From NCBI GenBank assembly GCA_964634685.1, contig CAZWLD010000009.1:1-64000 (forward strand): DNA of 64,000 bases, read 5' to 3'. The position numbers and the translations under genes were made by a program. Below the pieces are notes generated by a model. It did no database searches and was not told the DNA's origin. It saw only the letters and a list, made by a program, of their open reading frames with translations. This document shows positions 8,780-18,343 of this stretch, piece after piece; within the stretch, counting starts at the first letter, position 1, and each line of letters opens with the position of its first letter. The stretch is from CAZWLD01 sp964634685. Its GTDB lineage: Bacteria > Bacillota_I > Bacilli_A > Acholeplasmatales > JAEDCM01.

Positions 8780-8892
8780 TGTCTCAAAGAAAAATATCTT
8801 ACTTATACTATTAGAATGTAATCATCATAAAATACTCTTTTTTCAAAAAAATTTATTCTTCTATTAATAGCTTTTGAAAGGCCACAAATTCT

Positions 8893-9903
8893 TTAAATCG
8901 AGGCAAAATAAAGGCTATTTTTCCCCGCATTTTTTATATTAATCAAACCTTGATTAAAAAGTCTTTTTTTATAAACCTGAAATTTTGAATTATTCAATCC
9001 TGTCTCAATTAAAATATCTTTCACGTCAGCTGAATTAACCATCGCAAACATAATTTTTTGTTCAACGGATGATAATGATTCCCATATTTTTAAATAGACA
9101 TTATTCTCTAAGGCTTGATCATAATCGCTTAGTATCTTTTTTGTCAATTTCTTTTCATTATTTTTAAATAAAATATTTCCAAGAAGTTGATAGGCATAGG
9201 CATAGCCATTAGTGGCCTTGGCAAGGATTAAGGCATCTTTTTCAGAAATATTGAATATATCCTGATAGGATGAACATATCGATCTCATATTCAATGCCTC
9301 AAGCATTACTTTCTTTGTTCTCAATAAAAATGTTAATCCATTTGTATTTTCCAACTTAGAAATATTCTCATATAAGCCTGTCATAATAAAAAACACATCA
9401 TATCCTTCACGTAAAAAGCTTTGAAATGAATAAACAAAGCTCTTAACAATATTGCTAGATGCAATGTCATCGACGGTGATTAAAACTCTCTTTTTCTTTT
9501 TTTTCAAATATTTGAACATTACATCCAAAAGACTATTAACGTTACTTAATGGATTATCACCACTTATTTTCAAAGATAATCCCGAAAAAGAAAAATTAAA
9601 TTCTGCCTTCAGAAAAAGTTTTTTTAATCTTCCTTGATCATATATTTTCGCCGCAAGCTGTTCATGCATATCTGAAAAAGGATTTAAATCAACAGTTATC
9701 CATTCTTCTTCATTAGAAATTTGTTTTTTTATTTTTGAAAGCATAACTGTTTTTCCAGTTTCACAAGGACCGATAATTGCTATTGCGCGTGCCTCAGGAA
9801 TATCACTATTAAGTGTTGATATAATTTCGTCAAATTCGTTGCGTTCAATAAAAAGATGTGGTTCCTCACCAAAACCAATATTAAATGGATTTACCTTTGT
9901 CAT
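8893..9903 (-). CDS. AAA-family ATPase with C-terminal winged helix
   Basis: This 336-residue protein has Walker A GPCETGKT (residues 45-52) and Walker B VLITVDDI (about 140-147), followed by helical lid segments. A C-terminal winged-helix-like region (after about residue 270) has an SS.EQKI start. The layout resembles AAA ATPases of the Orc1/Cdc6-like or STAND-like kind found in mobile elements and accessory regions. The exact partner and substrate cannot be told. The start has an AAGGAG ribosome site 9 bases upstream. It is monocistronic, between repeat-containing upstream DNA (9950-10019) and a terminator. It might belong with the neighbouring TIR locus, but has its own transcript. Confidence 0.7.
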   Translation of the reverse strand: MTKVNPFNIGFGEEPHLFIERNEFDEIISTLNSDIPEARAIAIIGPCETGKTVMLSKIKKQISNEEEWITVDLNPFSDMHEQLAAKIYDQGRLKKLFLKAEFNFSFSGLSLKISGDNPLSNVNSLLDVMFKYLKKKKKRVLITVDDIASSNIVKSFVYSFQSFLREGYDVFFIMTGLYENISKLENTNGLTFLLRTKKVMLEALNMRSICSSYQDIFNISEKDALILAKATNGYAYAYQLLGNILFKNNEKKLTKKILSDYDQALENNVYLKIWESLSSVEQKIMFAMVNSADVKDILIETGLNNSKFQVYKKRLFNQGLINIKNAGKNSLYFASI

Positions 9904-9949
9904 ATGAATTCAACTCCTTAAAATCTTACACTTTAATAGAACACACTTC

Positions 9950-10019
9950 CATTTGTTATTTCAATATTTTTTTGTTATGTGTTGTCATTTGTTGTTATTT
10001 GCGATTTCATTTGTTATTT
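9950..10019. repeat. Cluster of direct repeats CATTTGTTATTT upstream of the ATPase gene
   Basis: Exact copies lie at 9950-9961 and 10008-10019, a related CATTTGTTGTTATTT at 9986-10000, and a weaker copy near 9969-9979. The spacing is uneven. They could be operator sites for the ATPase gene or simple-sequence drift. Confidence 0.5.
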
Positions 10020-10036
10020 AATAAAACATTACTTTT

Positions 10037-11140
10037 CTAATCGCAGTATATCGTTAAACCCTGATAAAATAATTGTTTATGAACATCTTTAGAAGAAACA
10101 TCATACTTTACCTTTTCACCATCTGAATTTATATAGTACCATCCGGTTTTATTCTCAAACTCCAAAACAGGATTACAATTTCCATTTGCAGAAATCCCAA
10201 AAGGTTCAATTACTTTAATATTTTTAGGAATGATAAAAGTTTCTTCTTTATAAGCTACAGTCAAGGCACTATCCCCAATTATTTCTATTTCTTCTAAAAT
10301 AACGGTATTTCGACATCCTGCAATTATCTTGTTAGTTTTTGTTTCTATGATGGCATTACAGTTTTCCCTTGAATCATAAACATCATTATCTTCATCCACC
10401 TGAATCTTTTCTAATGAGCCACATAAGTGAAATATACCAGCATCAATTTTTTTTACTGATTTAGGAATAAATATTTCAGTTAATGGCGTACTGTCAAAGC
10501 AGCCATATCCAATAGATTCTAGATTATTAGAAAGCTTAACTGAAATTAAATTATAACACCGACCAAATGAGCCTTCGCCAAGAGATTTAACACTATCTGG
10601 TATTATTACATAATCTAATTTCGACCAGAAAAAAGCATAATCCTCAATTGTATGAACACTATTAGGTATATCAATTTCTGTTATTTCTGATAAATAGAAA
10701 GCACCATATCCAATTATTTCAATATCATCAGGTATTATTGTCCCAACACATCCAGCAACCAAGGTATTAGTATCAGTTTCAACAATGGCATTACAATTAT
10801 TTCTTGAATCATATTTTTTATTATCCTTCGATACTTCCACTTTTCTTAGATTTTTATTTCTACCAAAAATACCACCATAAACACTTTCAATATTTTCTGA
10901 AATATAAATACTTTCCACTGTAGAAGAAATAGCATATTCGCCAATTGCCGTTACAGGCAAATCATTATACGTACTAGGAATAACTATTTTCTTTAGATTA
11001 TTATCATTCAACCCAGTAAAAGTATAGCTTTCTCCATCTTCATTTAGTTCAAATTTATATTCAGCATATTCTTCCTTTTTACTACAAGAGGATAACAATA
11101 TCACAAAACAAAAAATAATAGCCACAAAAATTTTTTTCAT
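10037..11140 (-). CDS. BspA-like leucine-rich-repeat lipoprotein (paralog 1)
   Basis: A 367-residue surface lipoprotein. The signal peptide ends in a lipobox LSSC, so the mature protein starts at Cys19 and is anchored to the membrane outer face. The body consists of LRR_5/BspA-type repeats (patterns such as TAIGEYAI, IEIIGYGAF, VKSLGEGSFG) with inserted NCNAIVET segments. It is a close paralog of the next gene upstream and shares its domain order throughout. It is the last gene of the ABC transporter operon. Family members bind host or microbial surfaces; the ligand here is unknown. Confidence 0.85.
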   Translation of the reverse strand: MKKIFVAIIFCFVILLSSCSKKEEYAEYKFELNEDGESYTFTGLNDNNLKKIVIPSTYNDLPVTAIGEYAISSTVESIYISENIESVYGGIFGRNKNLRKVEVSKDNKKYDSRNNCNAIVETDTNTLVAGCVGTIIPDDIEIIGYGAFYLSEITEIDIPNSVHTIEDYAFFWSKLDYVIIPDSVKSLGEGSFGRCYNLISVKLSNNLESIGYGCFDSTPLTEIFIPKSVKKIDAGIFHLCGSLEKIQVDEDNDVYDSRENCNAIIETKTNKIIAGCRNTVILEEIEIIGDSALTVAYKEETFIIPKNIKVIEPFGISANGNCNPVLEFENKTGWYYINSDGEKVKYDVSSKDVHKQLFYQGLTIYCD

Positions 11141-11152
11141 ACTTGCTCACTC

Positions 11153-11179
11153 CTATTTCTTTTAAAACATAAAAATTAA
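11153..11179 (-). repeat. Relic copy of the permease 3' end between the two BspA genes
   Basis: The 27 bases before paralog 1 match the last codons of the FtsX permease gene (12329-12356) except for one missing base. This shows that the lipoprotein duplication carried along a piece of the upstream gene. Confidence 0.7.
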
Positions 11180-11206
11180 ATTGCATTAAGATTTCTTTCT
11201 TGTCAA

Positions 11207-12316
11207 TTAGTTTTCACAATATAGAGTAAAATCTTGGTGCCAAAAAGTCTTATATACTTCTTCTTCACTGACATCAAAATCCACCTTTTCATTATTTGAA
11301 TTAAAATAATACCAACCGATATTATTTTCGAATTTCACAACTGGATTAGCTGAACCACCACTTATAATGCCATATGGCTCAATTACTTTAATATTGCTTG
11401 GAATAATAAAGGTTTCCGTGATTTGTGCGATAGAAAACGCATAGGTTCCAATAGTATCAATAAAATCAAAAATAATGCTATTGCGACATCCGGCAATGAT
11501 CTTATTAGCTTTTGTTTCTATAATTGCATTACAATTATCCCGTGAATCATAAACCTCATTTTCTTCATCTACTTCAATTTTATTTAGCTTTGAACAAAAG
11601 CCAAAAGCGCCTCCACCTATCTTATTCACAGTCTTTGGAATATATATTTCCGATATAGCTGTGTCATAAAAACATTTTTCACCGATAGATTGAAGGTTGT
11701 TAGTAAGCTTAACCATAGTTAAATCACGACACTCCGCAAATGCTTTATTACCAATAGCTAAAACATTATCCGGAATAACTAAATAATCTAAATTAGAATG
11801 ATAAAAAGCATAATCTTCGATTGTATGAACGCTATTAGGAATATCTATTTCTGTTATGTTGATAAACTGAAAAGCACCTAATCCAATTTTTTCAATATCA
11901 TTAGGGATTTTTGTTGTCTTACAGCCTGCAATCAAGGTATTAGTCTCGGTAAGAATAATAGCATTACAATCATCTCTTGAATCAAATTTATTATTATCTT
12001 TAGCTACTTCAATTTTTTTTAAATCATCACACCCAGCAAAAATATTGCTTAAAAAAGTGTTAATATTATCAGAAATAAAGACGCTTTCTACAGAATTATA
12101 GAAAAATGCATATTCACCGATTTTGGTAACTGGCTTATTTTTGTAAGTATTAGGAATAACTACATCATTAGTTACATTAGAATCAAAGCCTTCGAAGGAA
12201 TAACTCATTCCGTCCTCATTTAGTTCAAATTTGAAACCAGGATATTCTTCCTTTTTACTACAAGCGGATAACATTATCATAAAGCATAAAATACTAGCCA
12301 AAATAATTTTTTTCAT
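11207..12316 (-). CDS. BspA-like leucine-rich-repeat lipoprotein (paralog 2)
   Basis: This 369-residue lipoprotein has a signal peptide ending in the lipobox LSAC and the same LRR_5/BspA repeat architecture as its neighbour, including the repeated NCNAIIxT segments. The start codon overlaps the permease stop (ATGA), so translation is coupled to the transporter. Together with the ABC genes it suggests a surface receptor/exporter module, in which the lipoprotein may be substrate-binding or protective. That role is inference. Confidence 0.85.
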   Translation of the reverse strand: MKKIILASILCFMIMLSACSKKEEYPGFKFELNEDGMSYSFEGFDSNVTNDVVIPNTYKNKPVTKIGEYAFFYNSVESVFISDNINTFLSNIFAGCDDLKKIEVAKDNNKFDSRDDCNAIILTETNTLIAGCKTTKIPNDIEKIGLGAFQFINITEIDIPNSVHTIEDYAFYHSNLDYLVIPDNVLAIGNKAFAECRDLTMVKLTNNLQSIGEKCFYDTAISEIYIPKTVNKIGGGAFGFCSKLNKIEVDEENEVYDSRDNCNAIIETKANKIIAGCRNSIIFDFIDTIGTYAFSIAQITETFIIPSNIKVIEPYGIISGGSANPVVKFENNIGWYYFNSNNEKVDFDVSEEEVYKTFWHQDFTLYCEN

Positions 12317-13476
12317 GCTTTCTCCCCTCTATTTCTTTTCAAAACATAAAAATTAATCAAGCCAATAACTGCCAAATATACAAGGAAAACTAAGATAATG
12401 ATGATTGAATACTCAGATGTGCTTAGCTTCAATGACATTTGTTCCTCAACGAGGATATGTTTATTTAATAAATCAATCATCACGATTGATAAAATTGTTC
12501 CTAAAACAAAGGAAAAGAGATAAATATAGAGATTTTCTAGTTGAAATGTCCATTGACATTTTTTACTTGAATAGCCTAAAGACCTTAGCATTTTAAAATA
12601 CTTATATTGATCATTAAACTTAATCAAAATTGAATTAAAAAGATTAACTACACACAACAAAACAATCGCCAAAATAATAATAAAAATGATCGTATTCACA
12701 ATTTCAAATTGAGCGATAATAAAATGGTTTTTTTGATATGATTCGTAGCTATTAACATGATTCTCTATGTTATGAGTATCAAAATATTCAAAATATGGCT
12801 CAAGCAACTCATATTTATTTAGATAAATATATGAAGTCATCGCATTAGATGAATCAATTCGGATAAACTCATTGTTTAAATCTTTGGAAAAAATTATGTA
12901 TGAAGAATAATTACTATCTCCTAAAACAAAATTATTAAAACAATCATCTTTTACAATGCAAGCAATTTTACAATCAATAAAAGCATATTCACTATCATCT
13001 AAGCTTAATCTTTTTCCTAGTAAATCCGTCATAGAGCATTCTTGAGTCACAGCCATTAGCTTAGCTAAACGATAATTTATAATTATTTCATCCTTTTCTT
13101 TAGGTATTTCTCCATACATCAATCCTTCTTTTAAGCCTAAATATTCTGGTAACTTATTAAAATCATATATTAGCATCTTTGTACTTCTTGTGAAGCCTAA
13201 GTCCACATTATCTAAATAAAAGTGCTTTGAGTTATGATAATTAGAACTTCCATAACAAGTTATTAATTCAACATTTGAGGTTAATATTGGTATTTCCTCG
13301 GTTGTTTTAGCCTTGATGTAATATTCACCTTGGTTAATACTTCCAATATCTTCATAGAGATTTTTATATCCTGTTTTAATAAAGAAAAAGGATAAGGTCG
13401 CAAAAACAATAGCCAAAAAGATAAACATTATTTTAAAAGATCTTTTTTTATAACGGATAATATTCTTTAAAACCAT
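12313..13476 (-). CDS. FtsX-like ABC transporter permease (second)
   Basis: This 387-residue protein has one N-terminal membrane helix (about 15-33), a large extracellular domain of about 220 residues, and three C-terminal helices, the MacB/FtsX layout. It begins at the ATG that overlaps the stop of the preceding permease (TAATG) and ends overlapping the next lipoprotein start. It pairs with the permease at 13476-14579 and the ATPase at 14554. Such transporters export or extract peptides or lipoproteins, or transmit envelope signals; the substrate is unknown. Confidence 0.8.
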   Translation of the reverse strand: MVLKNIIRYKKRSFKIMFIFLAIVFATLSFFFIKTGYKNLYEDIGSINQGEYYIKAKTTEEIPILTSNVELITCYGSSNYHNSKHFYLDNVDLGFTRSTKMLIYDFNKLPEYLGLKEGLMYGEIPKEKDEIIINYRLAKLMAVTQECSMTDLLGKRLSLDDSEYAFIDCKIACIVKDDCFNNFVLGDSNYSSYIIFSKDLNNEFIRIDSSNAMTSYIYLNKYELLEPYFEYFDTHNIENHVNSYESYQKNHFIIAQFEIVNTIIFIIILAIVLLCVVNLFNSILIKFNDQYKYFKMLRSLGYSSKKCQWTFQLENLYIYLFSFVLGTILSIVMIDLLNKHILVEEQMSLKLSTSEYSIIIILVFLVYLAVIGLINFYVLKRNRGEKA

Positions 13477-14579
13477 TACTCATCACCTCTTAATTCTAAA
13501 ACCAAATTCTTATGTGTTTTTTTCATAAGAGTATATAAAATCATCGCTAATAAAATCACAACAGTAATTAAGATAACCCACCAAAATGACAAATAAATCG
13601 GATCGATTTTGACTATTCTATTGAGTTTACTTCGAACCCATATATTTATAAGTAATGATATTAGATAGCCAATTATACTTGAAGAAATAAATACAGCTGA
13701 GAATATCGCTATAAATAATTTTTTATCAATGCTTATTCCAAGGGAATGATTAATTAAATAAAATTTTTTGCGTTGTAAAAAATACAAATTATTAAAATTA
13801 AACACACTAAAAGTCAAAAAGATTAAAAGAATGATTAAAACAGCCTTTAAGATTCGGTTAGCTAAAGATATGAAGAAAAAAATACCAAAAATAACACCAC
13901 CATCATCTGCAGCTAATTTTGAGGAAACATAAAAAGGAATTAAATCATCGCCTACATCAAACAAATCATAGCTTGAAGGTAAAATGAATTCAGTGTAATA
14001 TTCATCTTTAGTATTCTCAAAACATTCATAAGGAACAACCACTGTACGTCCAATATCTTCTCGGAAAGTCCCCACCAAAGTTAGTTTATAATCATTACCA
14101 TATACAGATAGAATAATTTCTTCTCCTATAGAAAGACCATATTTATTCACCAGACCTTCCGTCATAAATATCGATTTTTCTTTGTCAAATCCTGAATACT
14201 TTTCTAATATATTTTTACTTGCTTTAAAGCCAAACGAGCTATAGCAATTATAATCAGTATATTCAAAATTAGAAAAACAAATAATAGTGTCTACATTTTT
14301 TCCATTAATTAAGATCGGATTATTTTCGATAATTATATCCACAATTAGCGGATATTTTGATGCAAGCTTGTCCACAAGCTTTTTATCAATATTTTGGATT
14401 TGATATAGCATCGGGCTATTATATTTATCGATGTATTTATCGAAAATATGATAATAATTTTGAATAAAAGCGGAAATTGAAAAAATAAGGGCAAGGACAA
14501 TTGATAAAGTAATAAACAATTTAATTAAGAAATACCTGCAAAGCTTAAATTCTTTAATTAATATTTTGAAGATAGTCAT
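13476..14579 (-). CDS. FtsX-like ABC transporter permease (first)
   Basis: This 367-residue protein has an N-terminal helix (about 15-38), an extracellular domain, and three membrane helices after about residue 230, as in MacB/FtsX permeases. It overlaps the ATPase gene by 26 bp and the second permease by one base, so the three are translationally coupled. Two non-identical permeases imply a heterodimeric channel. No bacitracin-sensor-type large loop is evident. Confidence 0.8.
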   Translation of the reverse strand: MTIFKILIKEFKLCRYFLIKLFITLSIVLALIFSISAFIQNYYHIFDKYIDKYNSPMLYQIQNIDKKLVDKLASKYPLIVDIIIENNPILINGKNVDTIICFSNFEYTDYNCYSSFGFKASKNILEKYSGFDKEKSIFMTEGLVNKYGLSIGEEIILSVYGNDYKLTLVGTFREDIGRTVVVPYECFENTKDEYYTEFILPSSYDLFDVGDDLIPFYVSSKLAADDGGVIFGIFFFISLANRILKAVLIILLIFLTFSVFNFNNLYFLQRKKFYLINHSLGISIDKKLFIAIFSAVFISSSIIGYLISLLINIWVRSKLNRIVKIDPIYLSFWWVILITVVILLAMILYTLMKKTHKNLVLELRGDE

Positions 14580-15222
14580 TGATTATTTCTCCATCCGTTA
14601 TTTCAATTACTCTATCCGCATATTTCAAATGCTCTTGATTATGAGTTACTAAAATAACACACTTTCCTTCATCCGCAAGCTTTCTTAATAGTTCCATTAC
14701 AATTTCCCCGTTTTTCACATCTAAATTTCCACATGGCTCATCCGCAAATAAAATTGATGGATTGTTTACGATTGCCCTCGAAATCGCAACTCTTTGCGTT
14801 TCTCCACCCGAAAGAGTAGTAGCGATTTTATTTTGAAAATCTGTCATACCGACCTTCTCTAAAGCTTCATAAACGCGTTTTTTTACTTCTTCCTTCTTTA
14901 GCTTAGATAAAGCCAAGGGTAAAGCTACATTTTCATAAACGGTATATCTTGGCTCTAGGAAAAAGGATTGGAAAACAAACCCGATTTTTTGATTCCTGAT
15001 TTGATTTATTTCCTTTTCCTTCAAATCATTAATCAAAATACCATCAATATAGATTTCCCCACTTGTGGGAATATCTAAGGTCCCCATTAAATTTAAAAGA
15101 GTTGTTTTTCCACTTCCTGAACGTCCAATAATAACATTTAAACCTTTTTCAAATTTAACATTAATGTCTTTTAAAACAACCCGTTCTTGATATTGCTTCG
15201 ATACATTCTTAACCTCTATCAT
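14554..15222 (-). CDS. ABC transporter ATP-binding protein (MacB/LolD-like)
   Basis: A 222-residue nucleotide-binding subunit with Walker A GRSGSGKTT, Q-loop FQS, signature LSGGETQRVAISRA, Walker B ILFADEP and H-loop VTHNQEH. The open frame reaches GTG 15231, but the AAGGAG ribosome site (15232-15237) fits the ATG at 15222 with 8 bases spacing, so that start is chosen. It is the first gene of the five-gene operon with two FtsX-like permeases and two LRR lipoproteins, and energises that transporter. Confidence 0.9.
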   Translation of the reverse strand: MIEVKNVSKQYQERVVLKDINVKFEKGLNVIIGRSGSGKTTLLNLMGTLDIPTSGEIYIDGILINDLKEKEINQIRNQKIGFVFQSFFLEPRYTVYENVALPLALSKLKKEEVKKRVYEALEKVGMTDFQNKIATTLSGGETQRVAISRAIVNNPSILFADEPCGNLDVKNGEIVMELLRKLADEGKCVILVTHNQEHLKYADRVIEITDGEIINDYLQNIN

Positions 15223-15255
15223 ATTCATCACTCCTTAAATGTCTGACTTTTTTTA

Positions 15256-15287
15256 ATAGTGACAAAAGTATGAACTTTTGCCACTAT
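15256..15287. other. Inverted repeat upstream of the ABC operon
   Basis: ATAGTG.CAAAAGT/ACTTTTG.CACTAT forms a 13-bp stem with one mismatch and a 4-base loop, between the lipoprotein stop and the ATPase ribosome site. On the minus strand it lacks a T run, so it looks more like a regulatory or leader hairpin than a standard terminator. Confidence 0.5.
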
Positions 15288-15294
15288 ATTTTAT

Positions 15295-16650
15295 TTAACA
15301 ACTAGGCTTTGTAAAATTAAATCTAATACCTGTTCCTGTTGTATTTCTTTCAATCAAAATAGAATATTTCTCTCCCTTTATGACACTAAACACAAAGTTT
15401 TTCGAATTAATACCATTATATATTACATTCCCCTTAGAATCAACAATGGTAACATTAACTAGTGTATCAACTGATAAATTTATTATACCATTAATATCAA
15501 AACGAGCCAAGTAATCAATATTATTGACATCTGACTTAAAATAAATATTTTGTCCATAGAACTCAATTAAATTAATTCCACCTTTAAATATTTCAAATCG
15601 TTCTGTCCTACTAATCTCATTATCTAATAAAATATCATCGAAAGACTGTACAACGATATAATATTCTGAATTTTCCGATAAATTATATTCATAATAAGAT
15701 CGATTTCCAACTGTAAATTGATTCTTCAGTTCTATTAATTCTCCCTTATTTGTTATTTCAACAAAAGTATCTGCAGGTACAGAAATTGTATATGATCCAT
15801 TACTATCAGATTTATATTTAAAACATTTGTATGTACTCATTTCCCTTTCAAAACTTACATTTCCAATAAATTGTTCTATATTGTCTGATTCTATTTTGTT
15901 TGAACAAAGTTCTGTAGATTCATTCCTTTTTAATCCAGGTACATACGTATAAACAATCCCATTTTCAAAGGTTTTGTCATAATACGCTATATCACCGTAT
16001 TTTTTTATAGTAACACTGCTAGGATCTACAAAATATCCTCTTACATCAGTTGAAACTTGAAAATACTTTACATTTTTTGAAAAAACATAAAAAGAACCAT
16101 ATAAAGGAACAGTAATATTATTATACGTTTTACTAGTACCATTTACTCGTTTACCTGTCACATCACACTTAATTTTTAAACTAAAGGCATTTCTATTATA
16201 TTTAAATTTACCTGAAACTCCATCTAACTTAATTTCCATATCATATAGACTCACTGAATCGTAATCGACAACAATATTATCAATTGTTCCACTGACAAAT
16301 TCTGAATCAGAGAATTTTAATATTAAATTTTCATAAGATTCATTAAATACTATCTGTCCATTCAAAAAATCAAACAATCCAATTCCATCAAAAAATATAG
16401 TATTATTTGGATAAATACCAGTAATTGCAGACATTTCATCAACGTATCCTCCATACAATTTAGTAGGAAAACTACTAATATCCCTTTCTCTTCCATATAC
16501 AGAAATTGAAGCACTAGGATCCACCTTTCTTCCGACAAAATCTGCAATTTTTTGTAATGGTTTTACTACTGATCCACAGCCGCAGCCAACTAATCCCATC
16601 ATAAGTACTAGACTAACCATCAAAAGCACTTTTTTCAATTTTCTTTTCAT
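15295..16650 (-). CDS. Large lipoprotein of unknown function
   Basis: This 451-residue protein begins at ATG 16650, which has a strong CGGAGG ribosome site. The longer frame upstream lacks one. The signal peptide has a lipobox LVGC at about residues 20-23, followed by GCG. The mature part is mostly beta-type, with Tyr/Asn/Ser-rich segments and a C-terminal end TKPSC. It contains several scattered cysteines. It lies 81 bp downstream of a radical SAM/SPASM enzyme on the same strand, so it may be a modification target or partner of that enzyme. I do not recognise the family. Confidence 0.65.
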   Translation of the reverse strand: MKRKLKKVLLMVSLVLMMGLVGCGCGSVVKPLQKIADFVGRKVDPSASISVYGRERDISSFPTKLYGGYVDEMSAITGIYPNNTIFFDGIGLFDFLNGQIVFNESYENLILKFSDSEFVSGTIDNIVVDYDSVSLYDMEIKLDGVSGKFKYNRNAFSLKIKCDVTGKRVNGTSKTYNNITVPLYGSFYVFSKNVKYFQVSTDVRGYFVDPSSVTIKKYGDIAYYDKTFENGIVYTYVPGLKRNESTELCSNKIESDNIEQFIGNVSFEREMSTYKCFKYKSDSNGSYTISVPADTFVEITNKGELIELKNQFTVGNRSYYEYNLSENSEYYIVVQSFDDILLDNEISRTERFEIFKGGINLIEFYGQNIYFKSDVNNIDYLARFDINGIINLSVDTLVNVTIVDSKGNVIYNGINSKNFVFSVIKGEKYSILIERNTTGTGIRFNFTKPSC

Positions 16651-16731
16651 TTTTATCCTCCGTAATAAAATAAATTTTATCCATAATATTAAGAAATAAA
16701 ATATCCAAAATACAGTCACATTATATTTACC

Positions 16732-18105
16732 CTATTTAATGTTTTTCAGTAACATTGAATATTTCTCTTCTTCAAAATCCTTAATTCGTTTCAATTCCAC
16801 AAATTGAATATCATCATAATACTTTACTACCCTGTCAAAATCATCATCGCCTTCAAACCTTTTTCTTTTGTTTTGAAGAAAATCTAATAAGTAAATGTAT
16901 AATGAATAATTATTTTTAATAATTAAGGATAACACAAGAGCTAATTCAAATAAATGTTTTTTTATTTTGCACATTTCATCGTCTATGCCAGAAACTGATC
17001 TAACAAGACATTCATGGCCACAAAATCTCCTTATCTTACATTTTAAACAAATTGGATTGCTAATAGCATTAGCAATTAACATTCTTCCTTTCACATAATC
17101 AATATTATCTATATCACCTAGACAAAGACTATCTTCGTATATTCCAGCACTACAACAATATACCTTTAAATCTGAGCTAAGTGCAAACTTACCAATTCCA
17201 GCATCACATCTATGGTTAACTATACCATTTTCCAACACAAGTGAAATATATTTTCCAAATAAATCATCACCATTTAATATACACAATAATAATCTAATTT
17301 TATTATTATAGATTTCTTGAATCAAAAAGTCTGTTAATCTTGTATATTGGTAATTAATAGATTCAAAGTCCAATTTATTATCCGATCTTACAATTTTCAT
17401 TGAAATTGTATTAAAATACTTACTCAAATACTTTACGGATTTTACTAAATCAATGTCCTTTCCATCAATTGTAAAGGCACAACCAACATAATCTCTATTA
17501 TCAATATTTTTGACATTATTAATGATGTACTTAAAGGTCGGTTTTCCATTTCTAAAAACTCTATTTTTATCGTGATTCCTTTTTAATCCATCTATAGAAA
17601 TCCCAAAAAGAATTCCATGATTTTGTAATACACTAGCTATTTCTTTATTCATTAGTGTCCCATTACATACAAACATAGGCAGAACTTCTTTTCTTATTTC
17701 ATTTGATTTATTTCGACAATAATCAGAAACTCTTAGAATAGTTTTAAGCTCTAGTAAAGGTTCCCCGGAACCAGATAGATCAACTTGATATTTCTTTGCA
17801 TTTGGAAAATCGGAAACTATTTTATCAATAAACCTTATAATATCTTCGTATTTTACTGTCTTATTACTTTTATTCTTGTTAAAACAATATTTACAAGACA
17901 AATTACATTGCTCAGTAATATTTATTAAAATATTGATTGTACTATACGAATAAGATTCATTCATAATATCAAATGATATATCCTCATAAAAATTACAATC
18001 AAAATTTGGTTTTTCATTATTATTAGAATAAAATAATCTACCATTTTCGGTATTTAAATAAATAAAAATACCCCCAAAATTGTACTTGTCAATCAAAAAA
18101 ATCAT
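16732..18105 (-). CDS. Radical SAM enzyme with SPASM domain
   Basis: This 457-residue protein carries the radical SAM cluster motif CNLSCKYC (about residue 72), a GSGEPLL S-adenosylmethionine-binding turn, and a C-terminal SPASM-type cysteine set (CDAG, YCCSAG, CLKCKIRRFCGHEC, then C). Such enzymes modify peptides (sactipeptide or quinohemoprotein type) or sulfatases. No sulfatase is near. ATG 18105 has GGGAG upstream at 9 bases; the GTG just before it is part of the ribosome site region. It has its own strong promoter. The neighbouring lipoprotein is the obvious candidate partner, but the substrate is not known. Confidence 0.85.
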   Translation of the reverse strand: MIFLIDKYNFGGIFIYLNTENGRLFYSNNNEKPNFDCNFYEDISFDIMNESYSYSTINILINITEQCNLSCKYCFNKNKSNKTVKYEDIIRFIDKIVSDFPNAKKYQVDLSGSGEPLLELKTILRVSDYCRNKSNEIRKEVLPMFVCNGTLMNKEIASVLQNHGILFGISIDGLKRNHDKNRVFRNGKPTFKYIINNVKNIDNRDYVGCAFTIDGKDIDLVKSVKYLSKYFNTISMKIVRSDNKLDFESINYQYTRLTDFLIQEIYNNKIRLLLCILNGDDLFGKYISLVLENGIVNHRCDAGIGKFALSSDLKVYCCSAGIYEDSLCLGDIDNIDYVKGRMLIANAISNPICLKCKIRRFCGHECLVRSVSGIDDEMCKIKKHLFELALVLSLIIKNNYSLYIYLLDFLQNKRKRFEGDDDFDRVVKYYDDIQFVELKRIKDFEEEKYSMLLKNIK

Positions 18106-18147
18106 CACCTTTTTCTCCCAATATCAAATAAACTCTTTTTTTTACAA

Positions 18148-18176
18148 ATTTTAACATAATTCAAATAGCAATTCAA
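18148..18176 (-). promoter_or_regulatory. Promoter of the radical SAM gene
   Basis: Minus strand: -35 TTGAAT (18171-18176), 17-bp spacer, -10 TAAAAT (18148-18153) preceded by TG (extended -10). The start codon is about 40 bases downstream. The rest of 18177-18343 is AT-rich with nothing recognisable. Confidence 0.7.
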
Positions 18177-18343
18177 TTTGAAAACGGTATCATTTTTAAC
18201 TCGAAACTATTATGTATATCTAAAAAAAACACATTTTTAATCATAATAAATATAACAAAATTACCAATTCGCTAAGCAAAAAATAATATTATCTATGATA
18301 TATATAAATTTATTGCCTAAATGAGCTTTTTCCCATCGAAAAA

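Noticed and set aside
8528..8821. Open frame of 97 codons on the plus strand upstream of the SPFH gene
   Set aside because: It runs through the poly-G promoter, the terminator hairpin and AT-rich filler, has no ribosome site and no protein-like composition.
9950..10019. Possible CRISPR array or plasmid iterons
   Set aside because: Repeats are only 12 bp, irregularly spaced and not separated by unique spacers; no cas or rep gene is nearby.
15256..15287. Hairpin as the terminator of the large lipoprotein gene
   Set aside because: On the coding strand the stem is followed by TTAAAAAAAG rather than a T run, so it is listed only as an inverted repeat.
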